From DUTS01 sp050951605 (GTDB lineage Bacteria; Bacillota; Peptococcia; DRI-13; DTU073), in contig JBMNJJ010000003.1 of the NCBI GenBank assembly GCA_050951605.1, forward strand, positions 357,242 through 421,241: 64,000 nt of DNA, in the 5' to 3' direction. A program made the translations under genes and the position numbers. Under the pieces are notes generated by a model. It did not search any database. It was not told the origin of the DNA and was given only the letters and a program-made list of their open reading frames with translations. This document shows, one piece after another, positions 51,114 through 60,164 of this stretch. How positions within the stretch are numbered: the stretch's first letter is position 1; every line of letters begins with the position of its first letter.

Positions 51114-51662
51114 ATGTCGCGAATTGGTAAACAGCCGATAGATATTCCCACAGGGGTAGAAGTAAAAGTTAACGGAAATCATATTTCTGTTCAAGGGTCT
51201 AAGGGAAAGCTGGAAAAAGAGTTTTCTGAAGGTATTAAGGTGGCTGTTGAGAAGGGGCAAATTATTGTTACCTGTCCTAGCGAAGGGAAAAAATACCAAG
51301 CACTTTATGGCATGACTAGGTCGATTATCGCGAATATGGTTGAGGGAGTGGCGAAAGGCTTTGAAAAGTCCCTAGATATAGCAGGAGTTGGTTATAGAGC
51401 GGCTAAACAAGGGAAAAAGCTTGTTTTAACAGTAGGCTATTCTCATCCTGTAGAAATTGAACCAGAAGCAGGTTTGGAGATTGAAGTGCCCGCACCGAAC
51501 AAGATTGTGATTAAAGGTATTGATAAAGAAAAAGTTGGTCAACTAGCTGCAAATATTCGTTTTGTACGTAGTCCTGAACCATATAAAGGAAAGGGTATTA
51601 AGTATAGTGATGAAGTAGTACGTATTAAAGCTGGAAAGACCGGTACTAAAGCAGCTCAATAA
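51114..51662 (+). CDS. rplF: 50S ribosomal protein L6
   Basis: 182 residues (MSRIGKQPIDIPTGVEVKV, and PEPYKGKGIKYSDEVVRIKAGK at the end). Near the sarcin-ricin loop. AGGAGG site. Confidence 0.98.
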   Translation: MSRIGKQPIDIPTGVEVKVNGNHISVQGSKGKLEKEFSEGIKVAVEKGQIIVTCPSEGKKYQALYGMTRSIIANMVEGVAKGFEKSLDIAGVGYRAAKQGKKLVLTVGYSHPVEIEPEAGLEIEVPAPNKIVIKGIDKEKVGQLAANIRFVRSPEPYKGKGIKYSDEVVRIKAGKTGTKAAQ

Positions 51663-51694
51663 AGCTTAGCTCGTAACAGAAGGGAGTGAAGCAT

Positions 51695-52063
51695 GTGATC
51701 ATTAAACCTGATCGTAAAAAAGTCCGTCAGAAAAAACATCGTAGATTACGTCAAAACATTCAAGGCACGGCGGAATGTCCGCGGTTGGCGGTATATAGAA
51801 GTTTAAAACATATGTATGCTCAATTAATAGATGATACGAAGGGTGTTACCCTTGTCGCAGCCTCTACGTTGGAAGAACCTCTTAAAGCAGAATTGGTAAT
51901 TGGAGGAAATGTTGATGCTGCTTATAAAGTAGGACAGCTTTTAGCTCAAAAAGCTTTACAAAAAGGAATTAAAAAAGTAATTTTTGACCGTGGAGGAAAT
52001 ATTTATCACGGACGTGTCAAAGCAATTGCTGAGGGTGCACGTGAGGCAGGGCTAGAGTTTTAA
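51695..52063 (+). CDS. rplR: 50S ribosomal protein L18
   Basis: 122 residues (QKKHRRLRQNIQGTAECPRLAVYRS, FDRGGNIYHGRVKAIAEGAREAGL). Binds 5S rRNA. GTG 51695 chosen; the GTG at 51686 lies inside the GGGAG site. Confidence 0.96.
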   Translation: MIIKPDRKKVRQKKHRRLRQNIQGTAECPRLAVYRSLKHMYAQLIDDTKGVTLVAASTLEEPLKAELVIGGNVDAAYKVGQLLAQKALQKGIKKVIFDRGGNIYHGRVKAIAEGAREAGLEF

Positions 52064-52087
52064 TTTTCCGGTAAAGGAGGGAAAAAA

Positions 52088-52588
52088 ATGGCAAGAATAG
52101 ATGCCAAAAAGCTGGAACTAAGTGAAAAAGTGGTTTATATAAATCGTGTGGCGAAGGTTGTCAAAGGTGGACGTCGATTTAGTTTTAGTGCTCTAGTTGT
52201 GGTTGGAGATGAAAATGGTTATGTGGGAGCTGGTTTAGGGAAGGCCACAGAAGTTCCTGAAGCTATACGTAAAGGGATAGATGATGCGAAGAAAAATCTT
52301 ATTTTTGTACCGATGGTAGGGACGACAATTCCTCACGAAGTTTTAGGGAAATTTGGTGCAGGGAAAGTTTTATTAAAACCTGCAGCAGAAGGTACTGGTG
52401 TTATTGCCGGTGGACCAGTCCGTGCTGTTTTAGAATTGGCAGGGATCCGAGATATTTTGACTAAATCATTAGGCTCAAATAATGCTAATAACATGGTTAG
52501 AGCTACTTTAAATGGGCTAAAGAGTTTGAAACGGGCTGAGGATGTTGCCAAAATACGTGGCAAATCCGTAGAAGAACTCTTAAGTTAG
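52088..52588 (+). CDS. rpsE: 30S ribosomal protein S5
   Basis: 166 residues. Double-stranded-RNA-binding-like N domain (EKVVYINRVAKVVKGGRRFSF) and C domain (AGGPVRAVLELAGI). Affects decoding fidelity. AAAGGAGG site. Confidence 0.98.
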   Translation: MARIDAKKLELSEKVVYINRVAKVVKGGRRFSFSALVVVGDENGYVGAGLGKATEVPEAIRKGIDDAKKNLIFVPMVGTTIPHEVLGKFGAGKVLLKPAAEGTGVIAGGPVRAVLELAGIRDILTKSLGSNNANNMVRATLNGLKSLKRAEDVAKIRGKSVEELLS

Positions 52589-52598
52589 GAGGTCAACA

Positions 52599-52784
52599 AT
52601 GGCTAAATTAAAGATTACTCTTAAAAAAAGTGTCATTGGTTGCAATGAAAAAGTAAAAGCAAATGTGCAATCTTTAGGGCTTTCTAAATTGCAGCAAAGT
52701 GTTATACAGGAAGATACACCCGATATTCGTGGTAAAATAAAAAAAGTTGAACATTTGTTATCCGTAGAAGAAGTAGTCCAGTGA
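52599..52784 (+). CDS. rpmD: 50S ribosomal protein L30
   Basis: 61 residues (LKITLKKSVIGCNEKVKANVQSLGL). Follows rpsE by ten bases with TTAGGAGG as site. Placement between S5 and L15 is canonical. Confidence 0.96.
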   Translation: MAKLKITLKKSVIGCNEKVKANVQSLGLSKLQQSVIQEDTPDIRGKIKKVEHLLSVEEVVQ

Positions 52785-52805
52785 CAAAAAAAGGAGGTGC
52801 AATAA

Positions 52806-53249
52806 ATGAAACTCCATAATTTAAAGCCTGCAGAAGGTTCTAAGGTAGCTCCTGTAAGAAAAGGTCGTGGTACAGGGTCGGGTTTTGGTAAAACTTCCGG
52901 TCGTGGTCATAAAGGACAAAAAGCACGGGCTGGGGGAGGAAAAGGACCTTATTTTGAAGGTGGTCAGACACCTTTACAAAGACGTTTGCCTAAACGTGGC
53001 TTTACTAATATATTTAAGTCAGAATATGTAGTAATTAATGTCTGTCAATTAAATGAGCGTTTTGAAGCAGGTGCAGTAGTTACACCAGAAATTTTGGTGA
53101 AATCAGGTCTTGTGAAAAATGTACGAGATGGAATTAGAATACTCGGCAAGGGAGAAATCACGAAGGCATTAACCGTCAAAGCTCATGGCTTTTCTAAGGC
53201 AGCAGCAGAAAAAATTGCCGCTGCTGGCGGCCAAGTAGAGGTGATTTAG
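52806..53249 (+). CDS. rplO: 50S ribosomal protein L15
   Basis: 147 residues with the Gly-rich N-terminal extension (RKGRGTGSGFGKTSGRGHKGQKAR). AAAGGAGG site; its stop adjoins the secY GTG. Confidence 0.98.
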   Translation: MKLHNLKPAEGSKVAPVRKGRGTGSGFGKTSGRGHKGQKARAGGGKGPYFEGGQTPLQRRLPKRGFTNIFKSEYVVINVCQLNERFEAGAVVTPEILVKSGLVKNVRDGIRILGKGEITKALTVKAHGFSKAAAEKIAAAGGQVEVI

Positions 53250-54503
53250 GTGGTAGAGGTTTTAAGAAATTCTTGGAAACTCACAGAGGTACGTCATAAA
53301 ATACTTTTCACCTTAGCGATGTTAGTAGTATTCAGGATCGGTGTGCATATCCCGGTACCGGGAATTAATACTCAGGCTATTGCGGATCTGATTGCTAAGG
53401 GACAACTTTTAGGGTTTTTTGATGTTATATCTGGGGGTGCTTTTAAGAAATTTTCCATTTTTGCCATGAGCATAACTCCTTATATTAACGCTTCTATTAT
53501 TATGCAGCTTTTAACGGTAGTTATCCCTTATCTAGAGAGGTTATCTAAGGAACCGGATGGTCGTAAAAAGATGGCTCAGTATGTTAGATATGGGACGGTC
53601 ATTTTAGGTTTTGTGCAGGCAGTTGGTATTTCTTTTGGCTTACGGCAAGCAGTAGTTAATCCGGGGCTAGCTTCTACATTAATTATTGCTTTGTCCTTGA
53701 CAGCAGGTACAGCTTTTTTAATGTGGTTAGGTGAATTAATTACTGAAAAAGGAATTGGCAATGGGATTTCTTTGATAATTTTTGCAGGGATTGTTTCTCG
53801 TGTTCCAGCAGGAGTTGTTTCGATTTACGAATATCTAAAAGCTGGTACAGCTAGTATTTTTGTGGTACTTCTTTTTATCATTATAGCTCTTGTTGTTATG
53901 GCGGGAATTATAGCAATACAAGAAGGTCAACGTCGTATTCCGGTACAGTACGCTAAACGTGTTGTTGGTAGAAAAGTTTACGGCGGGCAAAGTACTCATA
54001 TTCCTTTGAAAGTTAACCAAGCAGGTGTAATTCCTATTATTTTTGCGATTTCTATTTTAATGTTTCCGGGGACGATAGCAGCTTGGTTTCCGGCTAATAA
54101 ATTTGCTATCTTAGTAACGAAAATTTTTGATTTTAATTCTTGGTGGTATCAACTTATTTATGCCTTGTTAATTATGTTTTTCACCTATTTTTATACGGCA
54201 ATTACTTTTAATCCTAGTGATGTAGCTGATAATATGAAGAAATATGGTGGTTTTATACCCGGTTTAAGACCGGGGCGTCCTACGGCAGAATATATTGAGA
54301 AAGTAGCTAATCGGATTACTTTTGCCGGAGCGATTTTTTTGGCAGGCATAGCAGTACTACCGGCGTTATTAATTTCTTTAACCGCTTTGCCTGTTTATTA
54401 TGGAGGCACTAGCTTGCTCATTGTAGTGGGTGTAGCTTTAGATACCATGAAACAGTTGGAATCAAATCTTTTGATGAGACATTATCAAGGTTTCTTGAAA
54501 TAA
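53250..54503 (+). CDS. secY: SecY, preprotein translocase channel
   Basis: 417 residues with ten predicted membrane segments. Conserved segments are RIGVHIPVPGIN, the plug region GGAFKKFSIFAMSITPYINASIIMQL, GQSTHIPLKVNQAGVIPIIFA and the cytosolic loop GFIPGLRPGRPT. It forms the protein-conducting channel with SecE (28674). GTG start immediately after rplO. Confidence 0.98.
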   Translation: MVEVLRNSWKLTEVRHKILFTLAMLVVFRIGVHIPVPGINTQAIADLIAKGQLLGFFDVISGGAFKKFSIFAMSITPYINASIIMQLLTVVIPYLERLSKEPDGRKKMAQYVRYGTVILGFVQAVGISFGLRQAVVNPGLASTLIIALSLTAGTAFLMWLGELITEKGIGNGISLIIFAGIVSRVPAGVVSIYEYLKAGTASIFVVLLFIIIALVVMAGIIAIQEGQRRIPVQYAKRVVGRKVYGGQSTHIPLKVNQAGVIPIIFAISILMFPGTIAAWFPANKFAILVTKIFDFNSWWYQLIYALLIMFFTYFYTAITFNPSDVADNMKKYGGFIPGLRPGRPTAEYIEKVANRITFAGAIFLAGIAVLPALLISLTALPVYYGGTSLLIVVGVALDTMKQLESNLLMRHYQGFLK

Positions 54504-54518
54504 CAGGGGGTCGAAAAT

Positions 54519-55181
54519 ATGAGAATAATTCTTATGGGACCACCAGGAGCAGGGAAAGGAACACAGGCAGAATTTTTGACGAAAGAATTAAAGATACCAC
54601 ATATCTCTACAGGAGATATGTTCCGGAAGGCAGTTAAAGAAGGTACTCCTTTGGGATTGGAAGCTAAGCGGTATATGGATTCCGGAAAGCTTGTTCCTGA
54701 TGCTGTGACGGTAGGTATTGTTAAAGAAAGATTAGCAGAACCTGATTGTCAGAATGGTTTTTTGCTGGATGGTTTTCCGAGAACAATTCCGCAAGCAGAT
54801 GCTTTGGATAGTACTTTACAAGAACTCGGAGCAAAATTGGATAAGGTAATTAATATTGAGGTAGGGCGTGAGGCCATATTAAAACGTTTAACCGGGCGGA
54901 GGGTTTGTAAGTCCTGTGGAGCCATTTACCATATGGTTTATAATCCTTCGTCGAAAGGTAATAAGTGTGAGTTATGTTCTGGAGAAATTTATCAGCGCCA
55001 AGATGATTCAGAAGCTACTGTAGTTAATCGTTTGGAAGTTTATGAACGTCAGACAGCTCCCCTTGTGGAGTATTACGAAAAAAAGGGATTGCTTTTAAAT
55101 ATTTTAAATCTTGCCGGTGATGAAAAAGTAGAGACGATTACGAGAAATATTTTAAAAGCTTTAGGAAGCGATTGTGAATGA
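54519..55181 (+). CDS. adk: Adenylate kinase
   Basis: 220 residues. Walker A GPPGAGKGT (7-15), NMP-binding DGFPRT, and a zinc-type LID with CKSC and CELC pairs (about 130-153), the Gram-positive form. It interconverts ATP, AMP and ADP. Its end overlaps map by four bases, the secY-adk-map order. Confidence 0.98.
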   Translation: MRIILMGPPGAGKGTQAEFLTKELKIPHISTGDMFRKAVKEGTPLGLEAKRYMDSGKLVPDAVTVGIVKERLAEPDCQNGFLLDGFPRTIPQADALDSTLQELGAKLDKVINIEVGREAILKRLTGRRVCKSCGAIYHMVYNPSSKGNKCELCSGEIYQRQDDSEATVVNRLEVYERQTAPLVEYYEKKGLLLNILNLAGDEKVETITRNILKALGSDCE

Positions 55182-55921
55182 TTATTTTAAAATCCGAGCG
55201 TGAATTACAGTATATGTATGATGCTGGACAGATTGTGGCGAAAACACATAGAGAAGTAGCGAAAGCTGTAGAGCCGGGGGTTACTACACAAGAACTTGAT
55301 CGCCTTGCGGAGGAATATATTTTAAAGTGTCAAGCGAAACCGGTGTTTAAAGGCTATTATGGTTTTACGGGCAGTATTTGTACTTCCATTAATGAAGAGG
55401 TTGTTCATGGGATACCTAGTTTAAGGCAGTTAAAATTTGGTGATATTATTAGTATTGATATTGGTGCAGTTATTAATGGGTATGTAGGTGATGCAGCTGT
55501 TACCTTACCTGTAGGAGAAGTTAATGAAGAAGCACAGCACTTGCTAGAAGTTACGGAAAACTCTTTGTATGAAGGAATTAAACAGGCTGTAATTAATAAT
55601 AGGTTATCTGATATATCTCATGCTATTCAAACTTATGTAGAAAGTAATGGCTTTTCGATAGTAAAAGATTATGTCGGCCATGGGATTGGTAGTAAAATGC
55701 ATGAAGACCCGCAAATACCGAATTTTGGTCCACCTAATCGAGGACCACGCTTGAAAAAGGGAATGACTTTAGCGATTGAACCAATGGTTAATGCGGGTAC
55801 TTATGAAGTAGAAACATTACTTGATAATTGGACTGTAGTAACCAAAGATAAAAAACTCTCTGCGCATTTTGAGCATAGTATTGCGATTACAGACGACGAA
55901 CCTTGGATTTTGACAAAATAA
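55178..55921 (+). CDS. map: Methionine aminopeptidase, type I
   Basis: 247 residues of the pita-bread fold. Metal ligands are visible in SIDIGAVINGYVGDAAVT (two Asp), GHGIGSKMHEDP (His), AIEPMV (Glu) and HFEHSIAI (C-terminal). It removes initiator methionine. ATG overlaps adk (ATGA). Confidence 0.97.
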   Translation: MIILKSERELQYMYDAGQIVAKTHREVAKAVEPGVTTQELDRLAEEYILKCQAKPVFKGYYGFTGSICTSINEEVVHGIPSLRQLKFGDIISIDIGAVINGYVGDAAVTLPVGEVNEEAQHLLEVTENSLYEGIKQAVINNRLSDISHAIQTYVESNGFSIVKDYVGHGIGSKMHEDPQIPNFGPPNRGPRLKKGMTLAIEPMVNAGTYEVETLLDNWTVVTKDKKLSAHFEHSIAITDDEPWILTK

Positions 55922-55968
55922 ATTGTTTCTGTTTCTAAAAGCGAGTAGGGATAAGGAGGTTGGTATGG

Positions 55969-56187
55969 GTGTCCAAACAGGATGTGATAGAAGTTGAAGG
56001 TACTGTTCTAGAACCTCTCCCCAATGCCATGTTTCGGGTCGAATTAGAAAATGGGCATAAGGTTTTAGCTCATGTTTCAGGGAAAATTAGAATGCATTTT
56101 ATCCGTATTTTGCCAGGGGATCGGGTTACTGTTGAGCTTTCACCTTATGATTTAACTAGGGGAAGAATTACTTATCGTTTTAAATAA
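55969..56187 (+). CDS. infA: Translation initiation factor IF-1
   Basis: 72 residues, a single OB-fold (VIEVEGTVLEPLPNAMFRVEL, GHKVLAHVSGKIR, LTRGRITYRFK). GTG 55969 gives the canonical MSKQD-type start nine bases after AAGGAGG; TTG 55960 overlaps that site. Confidence 0.97.
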   Translation: MSKQDVIEVEGTVLEPLPNAMFRVELENGHKVLAHVSGKIRMHFIRILPGDRVTVELSPYDLTRGRITYRFK

Positions 56188-56221
56188 GTAATTCTTCTAG
56201 GATGAAGGAGGTTTAGAAAAA

Positions 56222-56335
56222 GTGAAAGTTAGACCATCAGTTAAACTTATTTGTGAAAAATGTAAAATAATTAGGCGTAAAGGTAAGGTTATGGTGATTT
56301 GTAAAAACCCTAAACATAAGCAAAGACAGGGATAA
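56222..56335 (+). CDS. rpmJ: 50S ribosomal protein L36
   Basis: 37 residues, the smallest ribosomal protein (MKVRPSVKLICEKCKII), with zinc ligands C11, C14, C27 and His. GTG start after GAAGGAGG. It lies between infA and rpsM as in other Firmicutes. Confidence 0.97.
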   Translation: MKVRPSVKLICEKCKIIRRKGKVMVICKNPKHKQRQG

Positions 56336-56385
56336 AGTTTAAGCAGAGTAAAGTAGAATGATAAAATAAATGAGGAGGTGTGCCA

Positions 56386-56757
56386 ATGGCTAGAATTGCA
56401 GGTGTAGATTTACCTCGTGATAAACGGGTGGAAATAGGTTTAACCTATATTTATGGATTAGGTAGATCAACTTCACGGAAGATTTTAGAGCAAACAGGGA
56501 TAAGTCCTGATACGCGTGTTAAGGATTTGACAGAAAATGAAGTGAATAAGCTTCGAGCAGTGATTGATAAGGATTATAAGGTAGAGGGAGATTTAAGGCG
56601 TGAAGTTTCTTTAAATATTAAGAGGTTAGTGGAAATTGCTTCTTATAGAGGAATGCGTCATCGTCGTGGTCTTCCAACTCGTGGACAAAGGACAAAAACA
56701 AATGCCCGTACTCGTAAAGGTCCTAGTAGGACCGTGTCAGTTAAACGAGTAGATTAG
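56386..56757 (+). CDS. rpsM: 30S ribosomal protein S13
   Basis: 123 residues (ARIAGVDLPRDKRVEIGLTYIYG, GLPTRGQRTKTNARTRKG). ATG 56386 follows GAGGAGGTG; GTG 56380 is too close to that site. Start of the alpha block. Confidence 0.97.
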   Translation: MARIAGVDLPRDKRVEIGLTYIYGLGRSTSRKILEQTGISPDTRVKDLTENEVNKLRAVIDKDYKVEGDLRREVSLNIKRLVEIASYRGMRHRRGLPTRGQRTKTNARTRKGPSRTVSVKRVD

Positions 56758-56793
56758 AGAAAAGATGATGTGGAAGGAGGGAAGGAAAGCTAA

Positions 56794-57183
56794 ATGGCTA
56801 AAACAACTACTAGGGTAAAACGTCGTGCACGTAAAAATATTGAACAGGGAACAGTTCATATTCAATCTACTTTTAACAATACAATTGTGACGATTACAGA
56901 TATGCATGGAAATACAATTTCTTGGTCTACGGCAGGACAGTTAGGCTTTAAAGGCTCTAGAAAGAGTACGCCTTTTGCGGCTCAGATGGCTGCAGAACAG
57001 GCGGCCAAGGTGGCTGTGGATCATGGCATGCGAGAAGTTGAAGTTTATGTTAAAGGTCCCGGAGCAGGTCGAGAAGCTGCGATTCGTTCTTTACAAGCTA
57101 CAGGTTTAGAAGTAAATGTGATTAAAGATGTTACTCCTATTCCTCATAACGGATGTCGTCCGCCAAAACGGAGAAGAGTTTAA
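56794..57183 (+). CDS. rpsK: 30S ribosomal protein S11
   Basis: 129 residues (GTVHIQSTFNNTIVTITD, and the C-terminal DVTPIPHNGCRPPKRRRV). On the 30S platform. GGAAGGAGG site; AAGGAGG of rpsD overlaps its stop. Confidence 0.98.
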   Translation: MAKTTTRVKRRARKNIEQGTVHIQSTFNNTIVTITDMHGNTISWSTAGQLGFKGSRKSTPFAAQMAAEQAAKVAVDHGMREVEVYVKGPGAGREAAIRSLQATGLEVNVIKDVTPIPHNGCRPPKRRRV

Positions 57184-57202
57184 GGAGGTGTAATTAAAGT
57201 TT

Positions 57203-57832
57203 ATGGCAAAATATACAGGTCCAGTTTGTAGGCAGTGTCGTCGTGAAGGGATGAAATTATATTTAAAAGGCGACCGTTGTTATACAGAAAAATGTGCTAT
57301 TGATAGAAGAGCTTATGCTCCTGGAGAGCATGGGCAATATAATCGGAGAAAAGCATCAGAATATGGTTTGCAATTAAGAGAAAAACAGAAAGCACGTCGT
57401 GTTTATGGTGTTTTGGAAAAGCAGTTTAGAAATTATTTTGTGAAGGCAGAGCGCCAGAAAGGTGTTACAGGCGAAAACTTAATACAACTTTTGGAAAGAC
57501 GTTTGGACAATGTAGTGTATCGTCTTGGTTTTGCTTCTTCAAGAGCGGAAGCACGACAGTTAGTTACTCATAATCATTTTACTGTTAATGGACATAAGGC
57601 TAATATACCTTCCATACTGGTAAAGGTGGGGGATGTTATTCAGGTCAAGGAAAACAGCCTGAAATCGCCTAAGTTCATTGAATTAAAAGAGAATATTGCT
57701 CACAAAACTCCATCTGAATGGTTAGATTTAGATAAAGAAAATATGACAGGTAGGGTATTAGCTCTGCCTAGTAAAGAGCATCTTGATCTTCCTCTTGAGG
57801 AACATCTTATTGTTGAGTTATATTCTAGGTAA
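57203..57832 (+). CDS. rpsD: 30S ribosomal protein S4
   Basis: 209 residues. N-terminal CRQC...C...C motif (zinc-binding form) and an S4 RNA-binding domain (RLDNVVYRLGFASSRAEARQLVTH). Primary 16S rRNA binder. Canonical position before rpoA. Confidence 0.98.
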   Translation: MAKYTGPVCRQCRREGMKLYLKGDRCYTEKCAIDRRAYAPGEHGQYNRRKASEYGLQLREKQKARRVYGVLEKQFRNYFVKAERQKGVTGENLIQLLERRLDNVVYRLGFASSRAEARQLVTHNHFTVNGHKANIPSILVKVGDVIQVKENSLKSPKFIELKENIAHKTPSEWLDLDKENMTGRVLALPSKEHLDLPLEEHLIVELYSR

Positions 57833-57886
57833 TTGCGTTTCATTAGTTTAACTGAGGAAAGTTTGGTTCGAGTAGGAGGGTTAACT

Positions 57887-58834
57887 TTGATTGAAATTGA
57901 AAAACCCAAAATTGAGTGTGTTGAGATAAGTGAGAAAAAGGATTATGCTAAGTATGTTGTGGAACCTCTGGAAAGGGGTTATGGTATTACTTTAGGTAAT
58001 TCTTTACGTCGAGTTATTTTGTCTTCACTTCCCGGAGCCGCGGTTACCTCTGTGAAGATTGAGGGTGTTTTACATGAGTTTTCCACTATACCTGGTGTAG
58101 TAGAGGATGTAGCGGAGATTATCCTTAATCTTAAGGCTCTTGCCCTGAAAGTTCATACTGATGAGCCCCAGATAATTCGTTTGGAAGTAACAGAGCCGGG
58201 AGAAGTATTGGCGGGAGATATTATTAGAAGTAGTGAAGTAGAGATTCTTAATCCGGAAATGCATTTAGCGACTTTAGATACTGAGGCAAGATTATTTATG
58301 GAAATGACAGTAGAAAAAGGTCGAGGGTATCGGTCTGCGGAAAAAAATAAGAATGAGGAACATGTTATTGGTGTAATCCCGGTAGATTCTATTTTTTCAC
58401 CGGTACGCAAGGTAAATTATACAGTGACTGATACTCGTGTGGGACAGATTACGGACTATGATAAATTAACTTTAGAAGTTTGGACTAATGGTACTATACT
58501 TCCTGATGAGGCTGTCAGTCTTTCTGCGAAAATACTTAATGACCATCTCTTGCTTTTTGTAGGACTTACCGAAAAAATTGGTGATGTAGAAATAATGGTG
58601 GAAAAAGAAGAAGAAGAACGAGATAAAGTTTTAGATATGAGTGTTGAAGAACTTGATTTATCGGTGCGTTCTTATAATTGTTTGAAAAGGGCAGCTATAA
58701 ATACAGTAGGAGAACTTGTTCAGAAAACAGTAGAGGATATGATGAAGGTAAGAAATTTAGGGAAAAAATCGTTAGCGGAAATAGAAGCGAAATTAGCCTC
58801 TCTAGACTTAAGCTTGAAAAAAGAGGAGGAATAA
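57887..58834 (+). CDS. rpoA: RNA polymerase alpha subunit
   Basis: 315 residues. N-terminal assembly domain (VVEPLERGYGITLGNSLRRVILSSLPG) and C-terminal domain (LDLSVRSYNCLKRAAINTVGELV) that contacts UP elements and activators. TTG 57887 gives the usual MIEIEKP start and is preceded by TAGGAGGG; an earlier in-frame TTG at 57833 would add 18 atypical residues. Confidence 0.97.
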   Translation: MIEIEKPKIECVEISEKKDYAKYVVEPLERGYGITLGNSLRRVILSSLPGAAVTSVKIEGVLHEFSTIPGVVEDVAEIILNLKALALKVHTDEPQIIRLEVTEPGEVLAGDIIRSSEVEILNPEMHLATLDTEARLFMEMTVEKGRGYRSAEKNKNEEHVIGVIPVDSIFSPVRKVNYTVTDTRVGQITDYDKLTLEVWTNGTILPDEAVSLSAKILNDHLLLFVGLTEKIGDVEIMVEKEEEERDKVLDMSVEELDLSVRSYNCLKRAAINTVGELVQKTVEDMMKVRNLGKKSLAEIEAKLASLDLSLKKEEE

Positions 58835-58865
58835 GTGCTAACCAGCTGTAAAGGAGGTTTTGAAG

Positions 58866-59204
58866 ATGGCCTATAGAAAATTAAGCCGTAATATGGAGCA
58901 ACGACGTGCCTTATTAAGGGGTATGACAACAGAACTTCTTAAAAATGGTAGGATAGAAACAACGGAAGCGCGAGCTAAAGAGGTAAGAAGTATTGTAGAA
59001 AAAATGATTACTCTGGGCAAACAGGGTGATTTAAAGGCTAGACGTCAGGCTACTGCGTATCTTCTTGATGAGGATGTTGTTAAAGAGCTTTTTGATAATC
59101 TTAATGGAAAGTATGCTGACCGTCAGGGTGGATATACACGGGTTATAAAAGTGGGAACCCGCCGTGGGGATGCAGCATCCATAGTAATTGTGGAATTAGT
59201 TTAG
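58866..59204 (+). CDS. rplQ: 50S ribosomal protein L17
   Basis: 112 residues (YRKLSRNMEQRRALLRGMTTELL, GGYTRVIKVGTRRGDAASI). ATG 58866 follows AAGGAGG. Last gene of the long ribosomal operon, with a terminator after it. Confidence 0.97.
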   Translation: MAYRKLSRNMEQRRALLRGMTTELLKNGRIETTEARAKEVRSIVEKMITLGKQGDLKARRQATAYLLDEDVVKELFDNLNGKYADRQGGYTRVIKVGTRRGDAASIVIVELV

Positions 59205-59229
59205 TGAAAAATCCTTTGTAAAACCAGAG

Positions 59230-59292
59230 GTCAGGAAAACCATACCTTAAAACCGTTATTACGGTTGAGATTTGGCTTTCCTGGTTTTTGTT
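59230..59292 (+). terminator. Intrinsic terminator after rplQ
   Basis: CAGGAAA..CCA pairs with TGG.TTTCCTG, enclosing an inner hairpin AACCG-TTATTA-CGGTT, followed by GTTTTTGTTTTG. It closes the S10-spc-alpha unit. Confidence 0.7.
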
Positions 59293-59339
59293 TTGTTATC
59301 TTTTAGCGAAGATACGGTAGACTAAAGTGGTGAGAGAGA

Positions 59340-60164
59340 ATGATTGATGTAAAAAATCTAGAACATCAGTTCCCGACCCCTCAAGGTGGCTATCAACAAG
59401 CTTTAAAAGGGGTAAATTTACATATTGGGCAAGGTGAATTTGTAGCGATTATTGGACATAATGGTTCCGGAAAGTCTACTTTAGCAAAGCATTTTAATGC
59501 TTTGCTTTTACCACATTGTGGTTCCGTTACTGTAAAGGGTATGGATACTAAAGAAAGTGAGTATTTGTGGAAAATTCGTCAAGAAGTAGGCATGGTTTTT
59601 CAAAACCCTGATAATCAGCTTATTGCGACAACAGTAGAAGAAGATGTAGCTTTTGGACCGGAAAATTTAGGTGTGGAACCGGTGGAAATTCGTCAAGTTG
59701 TAGATGAAGCTTTGGCAAGTGTAGGGATGAGTGAGTTTAAAAAAAGAGCACCCCATCTTTTATCAGGAGGGCAAAAGCAACGGGTAGCTATAGCCGGTAT
59801 TATTGCTATGAGACCGGAAGTGTTAGTGCTGGACGAACCTACGGCGATGTTAGATCCTTTGGGGCGCGAAGAAGTTATGGATACGGTAGTAAAACTTAAT
59901 CGTGAGGAAGGTTTAACTGTTGTTTTAATTACTCATTTTATGGAGGAAGCCGTTCTTGCTGATCGTGTTTTGGTGATGGAAAATGGCTTTGTTGTGTTGG
60001 AAGGTTCTCCGCGCGAGATTTTCTCACAGGTTAAACAATTGAAAGATTTGCGTTTAGATGTACCTCCAATGATGGAACTGCGGGACCTTCTTGTTCAAGG
60101 AGGTTTAAGTCTCCCACGTGATATTTTGACTGTGGAAGAAATGGTGGTGGCTTTATGCCGATAG
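59340..60164 (+). CDS. ecfA1: ECF transporter ATPase EcfA1 (CbiO-type)
   Basis: 274 residues. Walker A GHNGSGKST (39-47), Q-loop VFQNPDNQ, signature LLSGGQKQR, Walker B LVLDEP. One of two ATPases of the energy-coupling module shared by vitamin-specific S components. Overlaps ecfA2 by ten bases. The vitamin imported cannot be told because no S component is adjacent. Confidence 0.96.
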   Translation: MIDVKNLEHQFPTPQGGYQQALKGVNLHIGQGEFVAIIGHNGSGKSTLAKHFNALLLPHCGSVTVKGMDTKESEYLWKIRQEVGMVFQNPDNQLIATTVEEDVAFGPENLGVEPVEIRQVVDEALASVGMSEFKKRAPHLLSGGQKQRVAIAGIIAMRPEVLVLDEPTAMLDPLGREEVMDTVVKLNREEGLTVVLITHFMEEAVLADRVLVMENGFVVLEGSPREIFSQVKQLKDLRLDVPPMMELRDLLVQGGLSLPRDILTVEEMVVALCR